In this document: positions 1 through 5,237 of the stretch, in pieces | How the letters are laid out: each line of letters starts with the position of its first letter | Numbering within the stretch: the first letter of the stretch is position 1 | NCBI GenBank assembly: GCA_014379915.1 | Contig: JACMKV010000097.1 | Span: 1 to 5,723, forward strand | Origin: Burkholderiales bacterium | GTDB taxonomy: Bacteria; Pseudomonadota; Gammaproteobacteria; Burkholderiales; JACMKV01 | Reading direction: 5' to 3' | DNA: 5,723 nucleotides | Made by a program: the position numbers and the translations under genes | Notes under the pieces: generated by a model | What the model was told of the DNA's origin: nothing | Seen by the model: only the letters and a program-made list of their open reading frames with translations | The model's database searches: none

Positions 1-120
1 ACACGTTAGCCGCAGGCCCGCTCGCGGGAGGCGGGGCGAAAGGCGCGCTCCCCGCAGACGGGCGCCTTCGGCGCAAACGTGTCCGCGCGCCTTCGCGATG
101 CATCCCGGACACCGCCAGCG
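1..120. repeat. Dense cluster of inverted repeats after gltK
   Basis: This non-coding stretch downstream of gltK is packed with short perfect inverted repeats. An outer 7-bp pair (1-7 with 76-82) encloses three hairpins: CCCGC/GCGGG (17-21/24-28), GCGGGG/CCCCGC (31-36/50-55) and GCGCC/GGCGC around a TTC loop (62-66/70-74). A further 7-bp pair, GTGTCCG/CGGACAC (79-85/106-112), shares bases 79-82 with the outer stem, so the two stems cannot form together. The 9-mer GCGCCTTCG occurs twice (62-70 and 87-95), and GATGCATC (97-104) is a perfect palindrome. No T-run follows on the minus strand, so it is not a classical terminator. It could be a palindromic repeat element or a leader structure ahead of a downstream gltL. 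Part of the signal may be chance in GC-rich DNA. Confidence 0.45.
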
Positions 121-134
121 CGGCCATGGATAGG

Positions 135-815
135 TTAATCAGAGGTTCCTTTATGTAAGTGCCCGACGAGCCGTGACGCGCCAAAGCACAGCACGAAGTA
201 AACCGCCGCTGCAAACAGGTACATTTCAACCAGCCGGCCATCGCGCTGGCCGACTTTGCTGGCGGCGCCGAGAAAATCCGACAGGCTGATCACATAGACC
301 AGCGAAGTGTCCTGAAACAGGATAATGCTTTGCGTCAGCAGCAGCGGCAGCATGTTGCGAAACGCCTGCGGCAGAATCACCAATCGCATCGCCTGGCTGT
401 AAGTCATGCCGAGCGCATAAGCCGCTGAAACCTGCCCGCGCGGAACGCTCTGGATGCCGGCGCGAATAATTTCGCAATAGTAGGCGGCTTCGAACAGGGT
501 GAACGCGATCAGTGCGGAATAGAACGGTCCGATCGCCGCACCGGGGTTACCGGTGATCGCTTTCAGCATGAACGGCGCCAGGAAGTAAAACCAGAAAATG
601 ACGAGGATCAGCGGCACCGAGCGGAACAGATTGACGTAGGTGGCGGCCGCCGCCGACAGCCCTGCAACCCCGGACAAGCGCGCCAGCGCCAGCAGCGTTC
701 CCCAGACCATGCCGGCCGCCACCGCCAGCACCAGTAGCAACAGCGTAACGCCCATGCCTTTGAGCAGGAAAGGCATAGCACCGGGAATCGAGCTCCAGTC
801 GAATTCGTAAGTCAT
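135..815 (-). CDS. gltK: Glutamate/aspartate ABC transporter, permease GltK
   Basis: Inner-membrane permease of the HAAT (polar amino acid) ABC family. It pairs with GltJ to form the channel for L-glutamate and L-aspartate delivered by GltI. The 226-aa protein closely matches what I recall of E. coli GltK along its whole length: N-terminal YEFDWSSI, YVNLFRSVPLILVIFWFY (residues 60-77), FEAAYYCEIIRAGIQSVPRG (108-127) and LFQDTSLVYVISLSDF (166-181). The EAA loop that contacts the ATPase is at about 130-149, ending in ILPQ. About five hydrophobic helices are visible, near 17-41, 60-82, 98-116, 153-175 and 197-216. The ATG at 815 is chosen because the family start is M-x-YEFDW; a TTG at 842 would begin inside an upstream repeat. 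The Shine-Dalgarno is poor (GACGGG about 9 nt upstream). It is third in gltI-gltJ-gltK, 115 bp after gltJ, and gltL is not visible downstream. Confidence 0.95.
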   Translation of the reverse strand: MTYEFDWSSIPGAMPFLLKGMGVTLLLLVLAVAAGMVWGTLLALARLSGVAGLSAAAATYVNLFRSVPLILVIFWFYFLAPFMLKAITGNPGAAIGPFYSALIAFTLFEAAYYCEIIRAGIQSVPRGQVSAAYALGMTYSQAMRLVILPQAFRNMLPLLLTQSIILFQDTSLVYVISLSDFLGAASKVGQRDGRLVEMYLFAAAVYFVLCFGASRLVGHLHKGTSD

Positions 816-827
816 AAAATATAGCCC

Positions 828-902
828 GTCATTGCTGCGCAAGCAGGAATCTCAGGACATATCGCGACGCGCGATTTAGATTCCTTCTTGCGCAGGAATG
901 AC
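828..902. repeat. Paired inverted dRS3-like palindromes between gltJ and gltK
   Basis: Two 24-nt arms (828-851 and 879-902) are inverted copies of each other with two mismatches, separated by 27 nt. Each arm is itself a palindrome. The right arm contains ATTCCT-N8-AGGAAT (880-899), the same layout as the dRS3 repeat of Neisseria (ATTCCC-N8-GGGAAT). The left arm (831-850) is ATTGCT-N8-AGGAAT, with one mismatch. A smaller perfect hairpin, ATCGCG-ACG-CGCGAT (861-875), lies in the centre. The arms begin with GTCATT, as do many dispersed proteobacterial GTCATTCC-type repeats. In the transcript the element would fold into a long stem-loop just upstream of gltK. It encodes no protein. Confidence 0.7.
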
Positions 903-930
903 GAAAACAGGATCAGCAACGCGTGCAGCA

Positions 931-1668
931 TCAGTTCGCCCCGATATAACCCGGCACGCGCACGCGCTTTTCCAGGTGACGCATAGCGAGCATCACAATC
1001 ATCGTGACGATCAGGTATAGCACGGTGGCAGCGATGAATGCTTCAAAGGTCTGCGCCGTGTATTCGCTGATCTGGCGGCTTTGCGCGGTCAACTCGAGCA
1101 GGCCGATGGTCAGCGCGACCGCCGAGTTTTTGAAGATGTTCAGAAACTCGGAAGTCAGCGGCGGAATGATCACGCGAAACGCCATCGGCAGCAGCACGTG
1201 GCGATAGGTTTGGCCCAGCGTCAGACCGAGTGCGAGGCCGGCGTTTTTCTGCCCCCTCGCCAGCGATTCGATGCCGGCCCGCACTTGCTCGCAGACGCGG
1301 GCCGCGGTGAACAGCCCAAGTGCAATGAACGCGGTCATGAACTGCGATGTGGTCGGGTCCATCTGCTTGATCGCATCGCCGATTTCGCGCGGCAGCAACT
1401 CGGGCACGACGTAAAACCAGATGAACAGCTGCACCAGCAGCGGGATATTGCGGAAGACTTCGACGTAGGTCGTCGCGATCCCGGAGAGAAAGCGGCTAGG
1501 CAGCGTGCGCAGGACGCCGAGCACGCTGCCCAGCACGAACGCAATCAGCCACGCCGAAATGGCAACCGCCAGCGTCCAGCCGAGGCCCGAAAGTAACCAA
1601 TCGACATAGGTCGCGCCGCCAGAAGGCACTTCGCGGAAAAATACGGACCAGTTCCAGTTGTAATTCAT
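931..1668 (-). CDS. gltJ: Glutamate/aspartate ABC transporter, permease GltJ
   Basis: Second inner-membrane permease of the GltIJKL glutamate/aspartate importer. The 245-aa product is close to the E. coli length and matches it end to end as I recall it: N-terminal DWNW-like YNWNWSVF, YVEVFRNIPLLVQLFIWFY (68-86), LGLFTAARVCEQVRAGIESL (117-136), SEFLNIFKNSAVALTIGL (173-190) and a C-terminal EKRVRVPGYIG. The EAA loop that docks on the ATPase spans about 141-161 and ends LLP. Hydrophobic helices lie near 28-52, 65-88, 110-126, 164-190 and 208-229. The ATG at 1668 is supported by family length and the conserved N-terminus, but the bases just upstream have no recognisable Shine-Dalgarno, unlike gltI. 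It lies 213 bp downstream of gltI and 115 bp upstream of gltK. Permease expression may therefore be lower than that of the binding protein, as is common in ABC importers; this is inference. Confidence 0.95.
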   Translation of the reverse strand: MNYNWNWSVFFREVPSGGATYVDWLLSGLGWTLAVAISAWLIAFVLGSVLGVLRTLPSRFLSGIATTYVEVFRNIPLLVQLFIWFYVVPELLPREIGDAIKQMDPTTSQFMTAFIALGLFTAARVCEQVRAGIESLARGQKNAGLALGLTLGQTYRHVLLPMAFRVIIPPLTSEFLNIFKNSAVALTIGLLELTAQSRQISEYTAQTFEAFIAATVLYLIVTMIVMLAMRHLEKRVRVPGYIGAN

Positions 1669-1705
1669 GCTTGTGAAGGTGTACTACCGGCGATGAAATA
1701 GCAAT

Positions 1706-1758
1706 CCTCGCGTGGCTTTGCGTCGCTCTTTTTTTTGAGGCAAAGCACCAACGAGAGG
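1706..1758. repeat. Two-tier stem-loop in the gltI-gltJ spacer
   Basis: The inner arms GCTTTGC (1715-1721) and GCAAAGC (1740-1746) pair perfectly, and inside them CTC (1726-1728) pairs with GAG (1737-1739) around a run of eight T. The outer arms CCTCGCGT (1706-1713) and ACGAGAGG (1751-1758) pair with one mismatch. The T-run is in the loop rather than after the stem, so this is not a standard intrinsic terminator. On the gltIJK transcript the loop would be an A-run about 60 nt upstream of the gltJ start. Confidence 0.5.
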
Positions 1759-1816
1759 CGGTGCGCAGCGGCGGGGTGATACGGCACCGATACACAGTGG
1801 CGACACAGAACGCGTA

Positions 1817-1841
1817 ATCACAAACGTGGAGCGTGTGTGAT
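1817..1841. repeat. 10-bp stem-loop in the gltI-gltJ spacer
   Basis: ATCACAAACG (1817-1826) and CGTGTGTGAT (1832-1841) pair at 9 of 10 positions around a 5-nt loop. No T-run follows on either strand, so termination is not indicated. Placed between the binding-protein and permease genes, it could protect the upstream gltI message from 3' decay, a role known for such hairpins in other ABC operons. Here that role is inference. Confidence 0.45.
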
Positions 1842-1862
1842 GAAGCGATAAACGTAGTCGTT

Positions 1863-1881
1863 GCGCCGATCCATCGGTCGC
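1863..1881 (-). other. Short GC-rich hairpin abutting the gltI stop codon
   Basis: GCGCCGAT (1863-1870) pairs with ATCGG-T-CGC (1873-1881): eight base pairs with one bulged T and a 2-nt gap, so the tip would open slightly in RNA. It starts at the base after the gltI stop codon. No U-tract follows in the minus-strand transcript. It is a candidate 3' stabiliser or a weak transcription-attenuating structure. Confidence 0.35.
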
Positions 1882-2787
1882 CTACTCGAACGCCTTGTCG
1901 TTCGGGTTCTTGAACAGCGCCTGCAGTTCTTCGCTCATCGGGAAATTCAGATTCAGGCCCTTGGGCGGGACCGGTGAGGTAAACCATTTCGCGTAGATCT
2001 TGTTGATCTCGCCGCTTTTCATCAGATTGGCGAGCGCCGCGTCTACGACTTTTTTGAATTGCGGATCGTCTTTGCGCATCATGCAGCCATAAGCTTCGAA
2101 CGATTGCGGCTTGCCGACGACGACCCAATCTCCGGGCTTGCGCGCTTTGGCGATTTCGCCGTAAAGCAGCGCGTCATCCATCATGAACGCGGCGGCGCGG
2201 CCCGATTCTAGCATCAGGAACGCATCGCCGTGATCCTTGGCGCTGATTACGCTCATGCCCATGTTCTGGGCTTCGTTCATTTTGCGGATCAGCCGTTCGG
2301 AAGTCGTGCCAGCGGTGGTCACGACGTTCCTGCCTTTGAGGTCGGCGAAATCCTTGATGGTGGAATCCTTGCGCACCAAAAGCCGCGTCCCAATCTGGAA
2401 TATCGAATTGGAAAACGCGACCTGTTTCTGGCGCTCGCTATTGTTGGTCGTCGAACCGCATTCGAGATCGATGGTGCCGTTCTGCATCAGCGGAATCCGC
2501 GTTTGCGACGTGACGGGATTCAGTTTGACCTGCAGGTTCGGCATTTTCAATTCCTGCTTGATCGCCTCGACGATTTTCAGCGCGAGTTCGTGCGAATAGC
2601 CAACGACCTGCTGCTTGTCGTCGTAATACGAAAACGGAATCGACGATTCGCGATGACCGAGCGTAATCGTGCCGCTATCCTTGATTTTCTTCAGCGTGCC
2701 GGTCAGTTCCTGCGCCAGCGCGAACGGCGATGAGGCCAGCGCGGCGCAAAGCAAGGCCGCCATCGACGCGCGAACTAAGTTCAACAT
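1882..2787 (-). CDS. gltI: Periplasmic glutamate/aspartate-binding protein GltI
   Basis: Solute-binding protein (SBP_bac_3 type) that captures L-glutamate/L-aspartate in the periplasm and delivers it to GltJK. The 301-aa product has a Sec signal peptide at residues 1-25 (short positive N-terminus, hydrophobic core, cleavage predicted after ALA before QE). The mature protein carries GltI hallmarks: GHRESSIPFSYYD (44-56), PVTSQTRIPLMQNGT (91-105), ECGSTTNN (109-116), TTAGTTSE (157-164), AKDHGD (183-188), AFMMDDALL (200-208) and GKPQSFEAYGCMMRKDDPQF (225-244). The Arg, Ser and His of these motifs include the ligand-contacting positions known for the enterobacterial protein. C110 and C235 are the only mature cysteines and could form a disulfide (inference). 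The ATG at 2787 follows a strong AGGAGG with a 4-nt spacer. It is the first gene of gltIJK and is divergent from the exported hydrolase gene. Confidence 0.96.
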   Translation of the reverse strand: MLNLVRASMAALLCAALASSPFALAQELTGTLKKIKDSGTITLGHRESSIPFSYYDDKQQVVGYSHELALKIVEAIKQELKMPNLQVKLNPVTSQTRIPLMQNGTIDLECGSTTNNSERQKQVAFSNSIFQIGTRLLVRKDSTIKDFADLKGRNVVTTAGTTSERLIRKMNEAQNMGMSVISAKDHGDAFLMLESGRAAAFMMDDALLYGEIAKARKPGDWVVVGKPQSFEAYGCMMRKDDPQFKKVVDAALANLMKSGEINKIYAKWFTSPVPPKGLNLNFPMSEELQALFKNPNDKAFE

Positions 2788-2789
2788 AG

Positions 2790-2797
2790 CTCCTCCT
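2790..2797 (-). promoter_or_regulatory. Strong ribosome-binding site of gltI
   Basis: On the minus strand this reads AGGAGGAG; its AGGAGG core (2792-2797) ends 4 nt before the ATG. It fixes the gltI start and contrasts with the weak sites of gltJ and gltK, which fits higher synthesis of the binding protein than of the permeases. Confidence 0.8.
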
Positions 2798-2820
2798 ATT
2801 AATCGGTTTTACTTGAAATA

Positions 2821-2826
2821 AGTATA
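2821..2826 (-). promoter_or_regulatory. Candidate -10 box for gltI
   Basis: The minus strand reads TATACT, five of six bases matching the sigma-70 -10 consensus, 33 nt upstream of the gltI ATG. At 17 bp spacing the -35 position reads TCTGAT, a poor match, so this promoter would be weak or activator-dependent. It is a tentative call from sequence alone. Confidence 0.35.
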
Positions 2827-2828
2827 GT
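2823..2828 (+). promoter_or_regulatory. Candidate -10 box for the exported hydrolase gene
   Basis: The plus strand reads TATAGT, five of six bases matching the -10 consensus, about 65 nt upstream of the ATG at 2894. No good -35 lies at 16-18 bp. It shares the TATA core with the candidate gltI -10 on the other strand, so polymerase could not occupy both at once if both are real. Confidence 0.25.
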
Positions 2829-2883
2829 CGCAATTTTCCCAACATCAGACGCCCGCCTCAAACAGCAAGCTTACCGCGTCCAC

Positions 2884-2888
2884 AGGAG
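2884..2888 (+). promoter_or_regulatory. Ribosome-binding site that decides the hydrolase start
   Basis: AGGAG ends 5 nt before the ATG at 2894. The alternative GTG at 2888 overlaps this motif and so cannot use it, which favours the ATG. Confidence 0.75.
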
Positions 2889-2893
2889 TGTTT

Positions 2894-3823
2894 ATGAATC
2901 GCCTGCTTATGAACTACCGGTCGTTCACCGCCACGATGCTGTTTGTGCTGAGTTCAGCCGCATACGCCAGTTGCGGCGACAAGGGAATCGCGCTTCAAGT
3001 GCTGGGCTCGGGCGGGCCGGAGCTGACTGCCGGCCGCGCATCGAGCAGCTATCTGGTCTGGATTGACGGCAAGGCGCGGGCGCTGGTCGACATGGGCGGC
3101 GGCGCGGCCTTGCGCTTCGGCGAATCCGGCGCCCAGATCGACGATCTCGACATCGCGCTGTTTTCCCATTTGCACGTCGATCACAGCGCTGATTTTCCGG
3201 CGCTGATCAAGGCGTCGTTCTTTACCGACCGCAAGCGCGAGCTGCCGGTATACGGCCCGCCCGGCAATCAGGTGATGCCGGCAACCAGCGCTTTCATTGC
3301 CGGCCTGTTCGCCGAGCCGGGCGGCGTTTACCGCTACCTGAGCGCGTTCGTCAGCGACAAGGGCGCGTACCGGATCACGGCGCAGAACGTGACCTTGAAA
3401 GATGACGAGACGCGCGAGATCGCGCGCAACGAGCGGCTGAAGATTTTCGCCGCCAAGGTCATACACGGGCCGATACCGGCGCTTGGATTCCGCGTAGAGG
3501 CCGGCGGCAAGAGCATCGTGTTCAGCGGTGACATGAACGGCGAGGGCGCGAGCTTCGGGCAGCTCGCGCAGGGCGCCGACCTTCTGGTCGCGCACAACGC
3601 CGTGCCGGAGGGCGCGCAAGGCGTCGAGCGCAAACTTCACATGCCGCCTTCGGTAATCGGGCAGATCACCGGTCGCGCGAAAGTCGCCCAGCTGGTGCTT
3701 TCACACCGGATGCAGCGCACGCTCGGCAAGGAATCGGAAACGCTGGCCGCGATTCAGGCACATTACCGCGGCAAGGTCAGCTTCGCGGACGATATGGCGT
3801 GCTATCCCCTCGCCGGCTCCTGA
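2894..3823 (+). CDS. Exported metallo-beta-lactamase-fold hydrolase, RNase Z-like
   Basis: A 309-aa metallo-beta-lactamase superfamily protein, probably binding two Zn ions. Residues 1-26 form a signal peptide (hydrophobic 13-25, likely cleavage AYA before SC). The first Cys lacks a lipobox (YASC), so a soluble periplasmic protein is more likely than a lipoprotein. Metal-ligand motifs occur in the order of the RNase Z/ElaC branch: SHLHVDH (H92, H94, D96, H97), H191 in VIHGP, D213 in FSGD and H271 in LSHRM. AHNAV (H234) and LHMPP (H249) sit where RNase Z has its HEAT and HST motifs. An RNase Z role is unlikely for an exported enzyme. Arylsulfatase, phosphodiesterase or lactonase-like activity is possible, but the substrate cannot be read from sequence. 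C27 and C303 could form a disulfide. It is transcribed away from gltI with no co-directional partner. Confidence 0.88.
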   Translation: MNRLLMNYRSFTATMLFVLSSAAYASCGDKGIALQVLGSGGPELTAGRASSSYLVWIDGKARALVDMGGGAALRFGESGAQIDDLDIALFSHLHVDHSADFPALIKASFFTDRKRELPVYGPPGNQVMPATSAFIAGLFAEPGGVYRYLSAFVSDKGAYRITAQNVTLKDDETREIARNERLKIFAAKVIHGPIPALGFRVEAGGKSIVFSGDMNGEGASFGQLAQGADLLVAHNAVPEGAQGVERKLHMPPSVIGQITGRAKVAQLVLSHRMQRTLGKESETLAAIQAHYRGKVSFADDMACYPLAGS

Positions 3824-3932
3824 CCAAAACTGGCAATGCAACTGCTGTCTTAGTGTAAGCAGCGCGTTAGTTTGAAATAGCTCGCACAGGAAAATCGGGA
3901 AGCGAATCGCGCTCCTCCTCTCGGAACAGGCG

Positions 3933-4053
3933 CCACCCCGCCACTGCGTGTCGCCCCTCCCGGAGAGGAGGGGAAGAAAAATAGCAGCGCGCAAACCACT
4001 GCCTGTCCCTTCCCCTCCATTTCAGGGAGGGGCCGACGCGAAGCACGGGGTGG
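3933..4053. repeat. REPIN-like palindromic element
   Basis: Perfect 8-bp terminal inverted repeats, CCACCCCG (3933-3940) and CGGGGTGG (4046-4053), bound the element. Inside are two hairpins with the same arms in inverted layout: CCCCTCC-N6-GGAGGGG (3954-3973) and CCCCTCC-N7-GGAGGGG (4012-4032). The segments between terminus and hairpin are also partly complementary (CGTGTCG near 3947-3953 against CGACGCG near 4034-4040, one mismatch). The central 38 nt is not palindromic. This is the design of REP doublets/REPINs or small MITEs: non-autonomous and dependent on a transposase elsewhere. No target-site duplication is obvious. The hairpins could also act as a terminator or message stabiliser for the flanking convergent genes. 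Confidence 0.65.
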
Positions 4054-4116
4054 ATGTTTTCAAGACAAGATTGGGAATGGGCTGGTTGCAGCACACCGAT
4101 CGCGAACGCGACAGCT

Positions 4117-4154
4117 CCGCAACTAACCGCCGCGGTTAACCCGCCGCAGTTAAC
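4117..4154. repeat. Short degenerate tandem repeat (about 14 bp, up to three units)
   Basis: Two adjacent 14-mers, CCGCCGCGGTTAAC (4127-4140) and CCGCCGCAGTTAAC (4141-4154), differ at one base. A more diverged partial copy, CCGCAACTAAC (4117-4127), precedes them. The first junction also forms an inverted repeat, TAACCGC-C-GCGGTTA (4124-4138). The regular spacing of 13-14 bp could reflect slippage or a cluster of protein-binding sites. It lies in a convergent gap, so a promoter operator is unlikely. Confidence 0.5.
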
Positions 4155-4170
4155 TTGTTCTTACACGACC

Positions 4171-4249
4171 GAACGGCGCCCAGCACGGCGATATGTAGGC
4201 GTCATGCAGCGCGACGTATTGGACGGTTCGCGATTCATCGGCGCCGTTC
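4171..4249. repeat. Perfect 10-bp inverted repeat with 59-nt spacer
   Basis: GAACGGCGCC (4171-4180) is exactly complementary to GGCGCCGTTC (4240-4249). Each arm contains the palindrome GGCGCC. The spacer has no evident gene. It could be another short palindromic element or a long-loop hairpin downstream of the minus-strand gene ending at 4303. A chance match in GC-rich DNA is possible. Confidence 0.35.
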
Positions 4250-4302
4250 AGAAGAAATCGGATAGCGCAGCGGACAGCCCTGCCCTTCCGGCCCGACGGC
4301 GT

Positions 4303-5163
4303 TCATTCCTGCGCCGACGGGTCGAGCCAATAGCGCGCAAGCACGTCCTTGACCCATTCCGTATCGGCGCCGAGCCGCTTGATTTGCGCGCCTCCTTCCA
4401 CTGGCTGCAATTTCGCGACCTGTGCCGACTTCAGATTCGCCGCGTGCTGCGCATAACCCAGCCGCTCGCAACGAGCCTGTTCGATAATGATTTGATCGGG
4501 TGGATCAGCGGCAAACCAGATCCAGCGCGCGATGAATTCCGCCATCAACTGGCTTGCTTCGTCGTACAGCCTGGTGTCGATCGCCCGTGGCGGTTCGAGC
4601 GCGCAGTATTGGGCCGCACCCGTGGAATCGATCGACCATTGCTCGGCCCATTCCGCGGCGCCAGCGGTCGCCAACAGTTCTACCGTGTTCTGCTGGCGAT
4701 CGCGCGTAACGCGGAACAGCGCGTCCTCGTTCGCGGTTAGCGCATAGCCGCAATACTCGTCGGCGCCCGCCTGAAAAAAAGTCAGCGCGAGTTCAAGCGA
4801 ACCGTCAGCGGCGGTCGAGATGAAAAACCGCGAACTGCTGTCGATATCGGGAAGATCATCGATCTTTTGCTCGGTCAACGCGCCATTGACGATGGTCGCG
4901 GCGCCGCGCAGGTTGGCTTCGGTGTTGATCCAGCTGATGGCAATCGCGAGCGCCGGATGCATTTCGGATGCGATGACAAACGGCGGAAACGGTATGCCGC
5001 CGATCGCCTTCACGTCGTACGACAGCGAAGAATCGCTTTGACTTTCGGTGATGTTCGCGGCGCCCGCATGTTCGAGCAGCAGCGGTGCAAGTGCAGTTTT
5101 GAAGGCCGCCAGGTCATGCGGCTGACCTTCAATTTTGACGTTCGCGTGAAACAGTGCAGGCAT
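4303..5163 (-). CDS. Hypothetical cytoplasmic protein, 286 aa
   Basis: I do not recognise this protein with confidence. It has no signal peptide or membrane helix and is mildly acidic. The N-terminal 100 residues (FHANVKIEGQPHDLAAFKTAL at 6-26, then SWINTEANLRGAATIVNGAL at 77-96) have the beta-helix-beta pattern and a late S-W-x-x-E/G-rich strand, faintly like ferredoxin-like YubB/Api92-type domains; this is a weak inference. The rest alternates strands and helices, with tryptophan-rich stretches (EWAEQW 171-176, RWIWFAADPP 213-222) and an aromatic C-terminal helix (TEWVKDVLARYWLDP 268-282). The ATG at 5163 follows GAGGA with an 8-nt spacer; a GTG at 5166 is also possible. It lies 74 bp downstream of the PIN toxin gene on the same strand, so co-transcription is possible. 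Real coding status is supported by length and low-complexity-free composition. Confidence 0.75.
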   Translation of the reverse strand: MPALFHANVKIEGQPHDLAAFKTALAPLLLEHAGAANITESQSDSSLSYDVKAIGGIPFPPFVIASEMHPALAIAISWINTEANLRGAATIVNGALTEQKIDDLPDIDSSSRFFISTAADGSLELALTFFQAGADEYCGYALTANEDALFRVTRDRQQNTVELLATAGAAEWAEQWSIDSTGAAQYCALEPPRAIDTRLYDEASQLMAEFIARWIWFAADPPDQIIIEQARCERLGYAQHAANLKSAQVAKLQPVEGGAQIKRLGADTEWVKDVLARYWLDPSAQE

Positions 5164-5237
5164 CACGGCGATCCTCGGCGCGATCCCTGGTCCTGCCCGA
5201 TCGGCGTCATCGCGCAGCGCTCGCAGCGCCTGATCGA

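Larger units (their letters stand above)
3824..4302. other. Convergent intergenic region filled with repeats
   Basis: No credible gene lies in these 479 bases between two convergent genes; open frames here have no recognisable protein features and run through repeats. The contents are a 121-bp REPIN-like element (3933-4053), a degenerate tandem repeat (4117-4154) and a 10-bp inverted repeat (4171-4180/4240-4249). No intrinsic terminator with a T-run was found for either flanking gene. The GC-rich hairpins may limit read-through. Confidence 0.7.

Noticed and set aside
1..82. Cloverleaf-like layout: 7-bp outer stem with three internal hairpins, resembling a tRNA
   Set aside because: There is no T-loop GTTCGAATCC-type sequence, no D-loop GG, no sensible anticodon arm and no CCA context; loop sizes are wrong on both strands.
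1..126. Open minus-strand frame from the ATG at 126 running off the left edge as a possible gltL start
   Set aside because: Its translation is rich in Arg, Ala and Pro and lacks the GltL N-terminus and any Walker A motif; it lies within the inverted-repeat cluster.
1496..2128. 210-codon minus-strand frame spanning the gltI-gltJ gap
   Set aside because: It overlaps the firmly identified gltI and gltJ in another frame and has shadow-like Arg-rich composition with no recognisable domain.
2230..2733. 167-codon plus-strand frame inside gltI
   Set aside because: It is antisense to a clearly identified gltI; composition is as expected for a mirror frame.
2830..2844. Sigma-54-like site upstream of gltI on the minus strand (TG-N9-TTGC spacing)
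   Set aside because: The essential GG of the -24 element is absent (GT instead) and TGGCAC is not matched; only the TTGC half fits.
3842..3862. Small hairpin after the hydrolase stop as an intrinsic terminator (CTGCT/AGCAG)
   Set aside because: The stem is only 5 bp with a 10-11 nt loop and no T-run follows.
3954..4032. The two CCCCTCC/GGAGGGG hairpins as rho-independent terminators
   Set aside because: Neither is followed by a T-run on either strand; they are better explained as parts of one symmetric repeat element.
4054..4740. 228-codon plus-strand frame
   Set aside because: It is mostly antisense to the hypothetical minus-strand gene, begins in the repeat element and shows no domain or ribosome site; judged a shadow.
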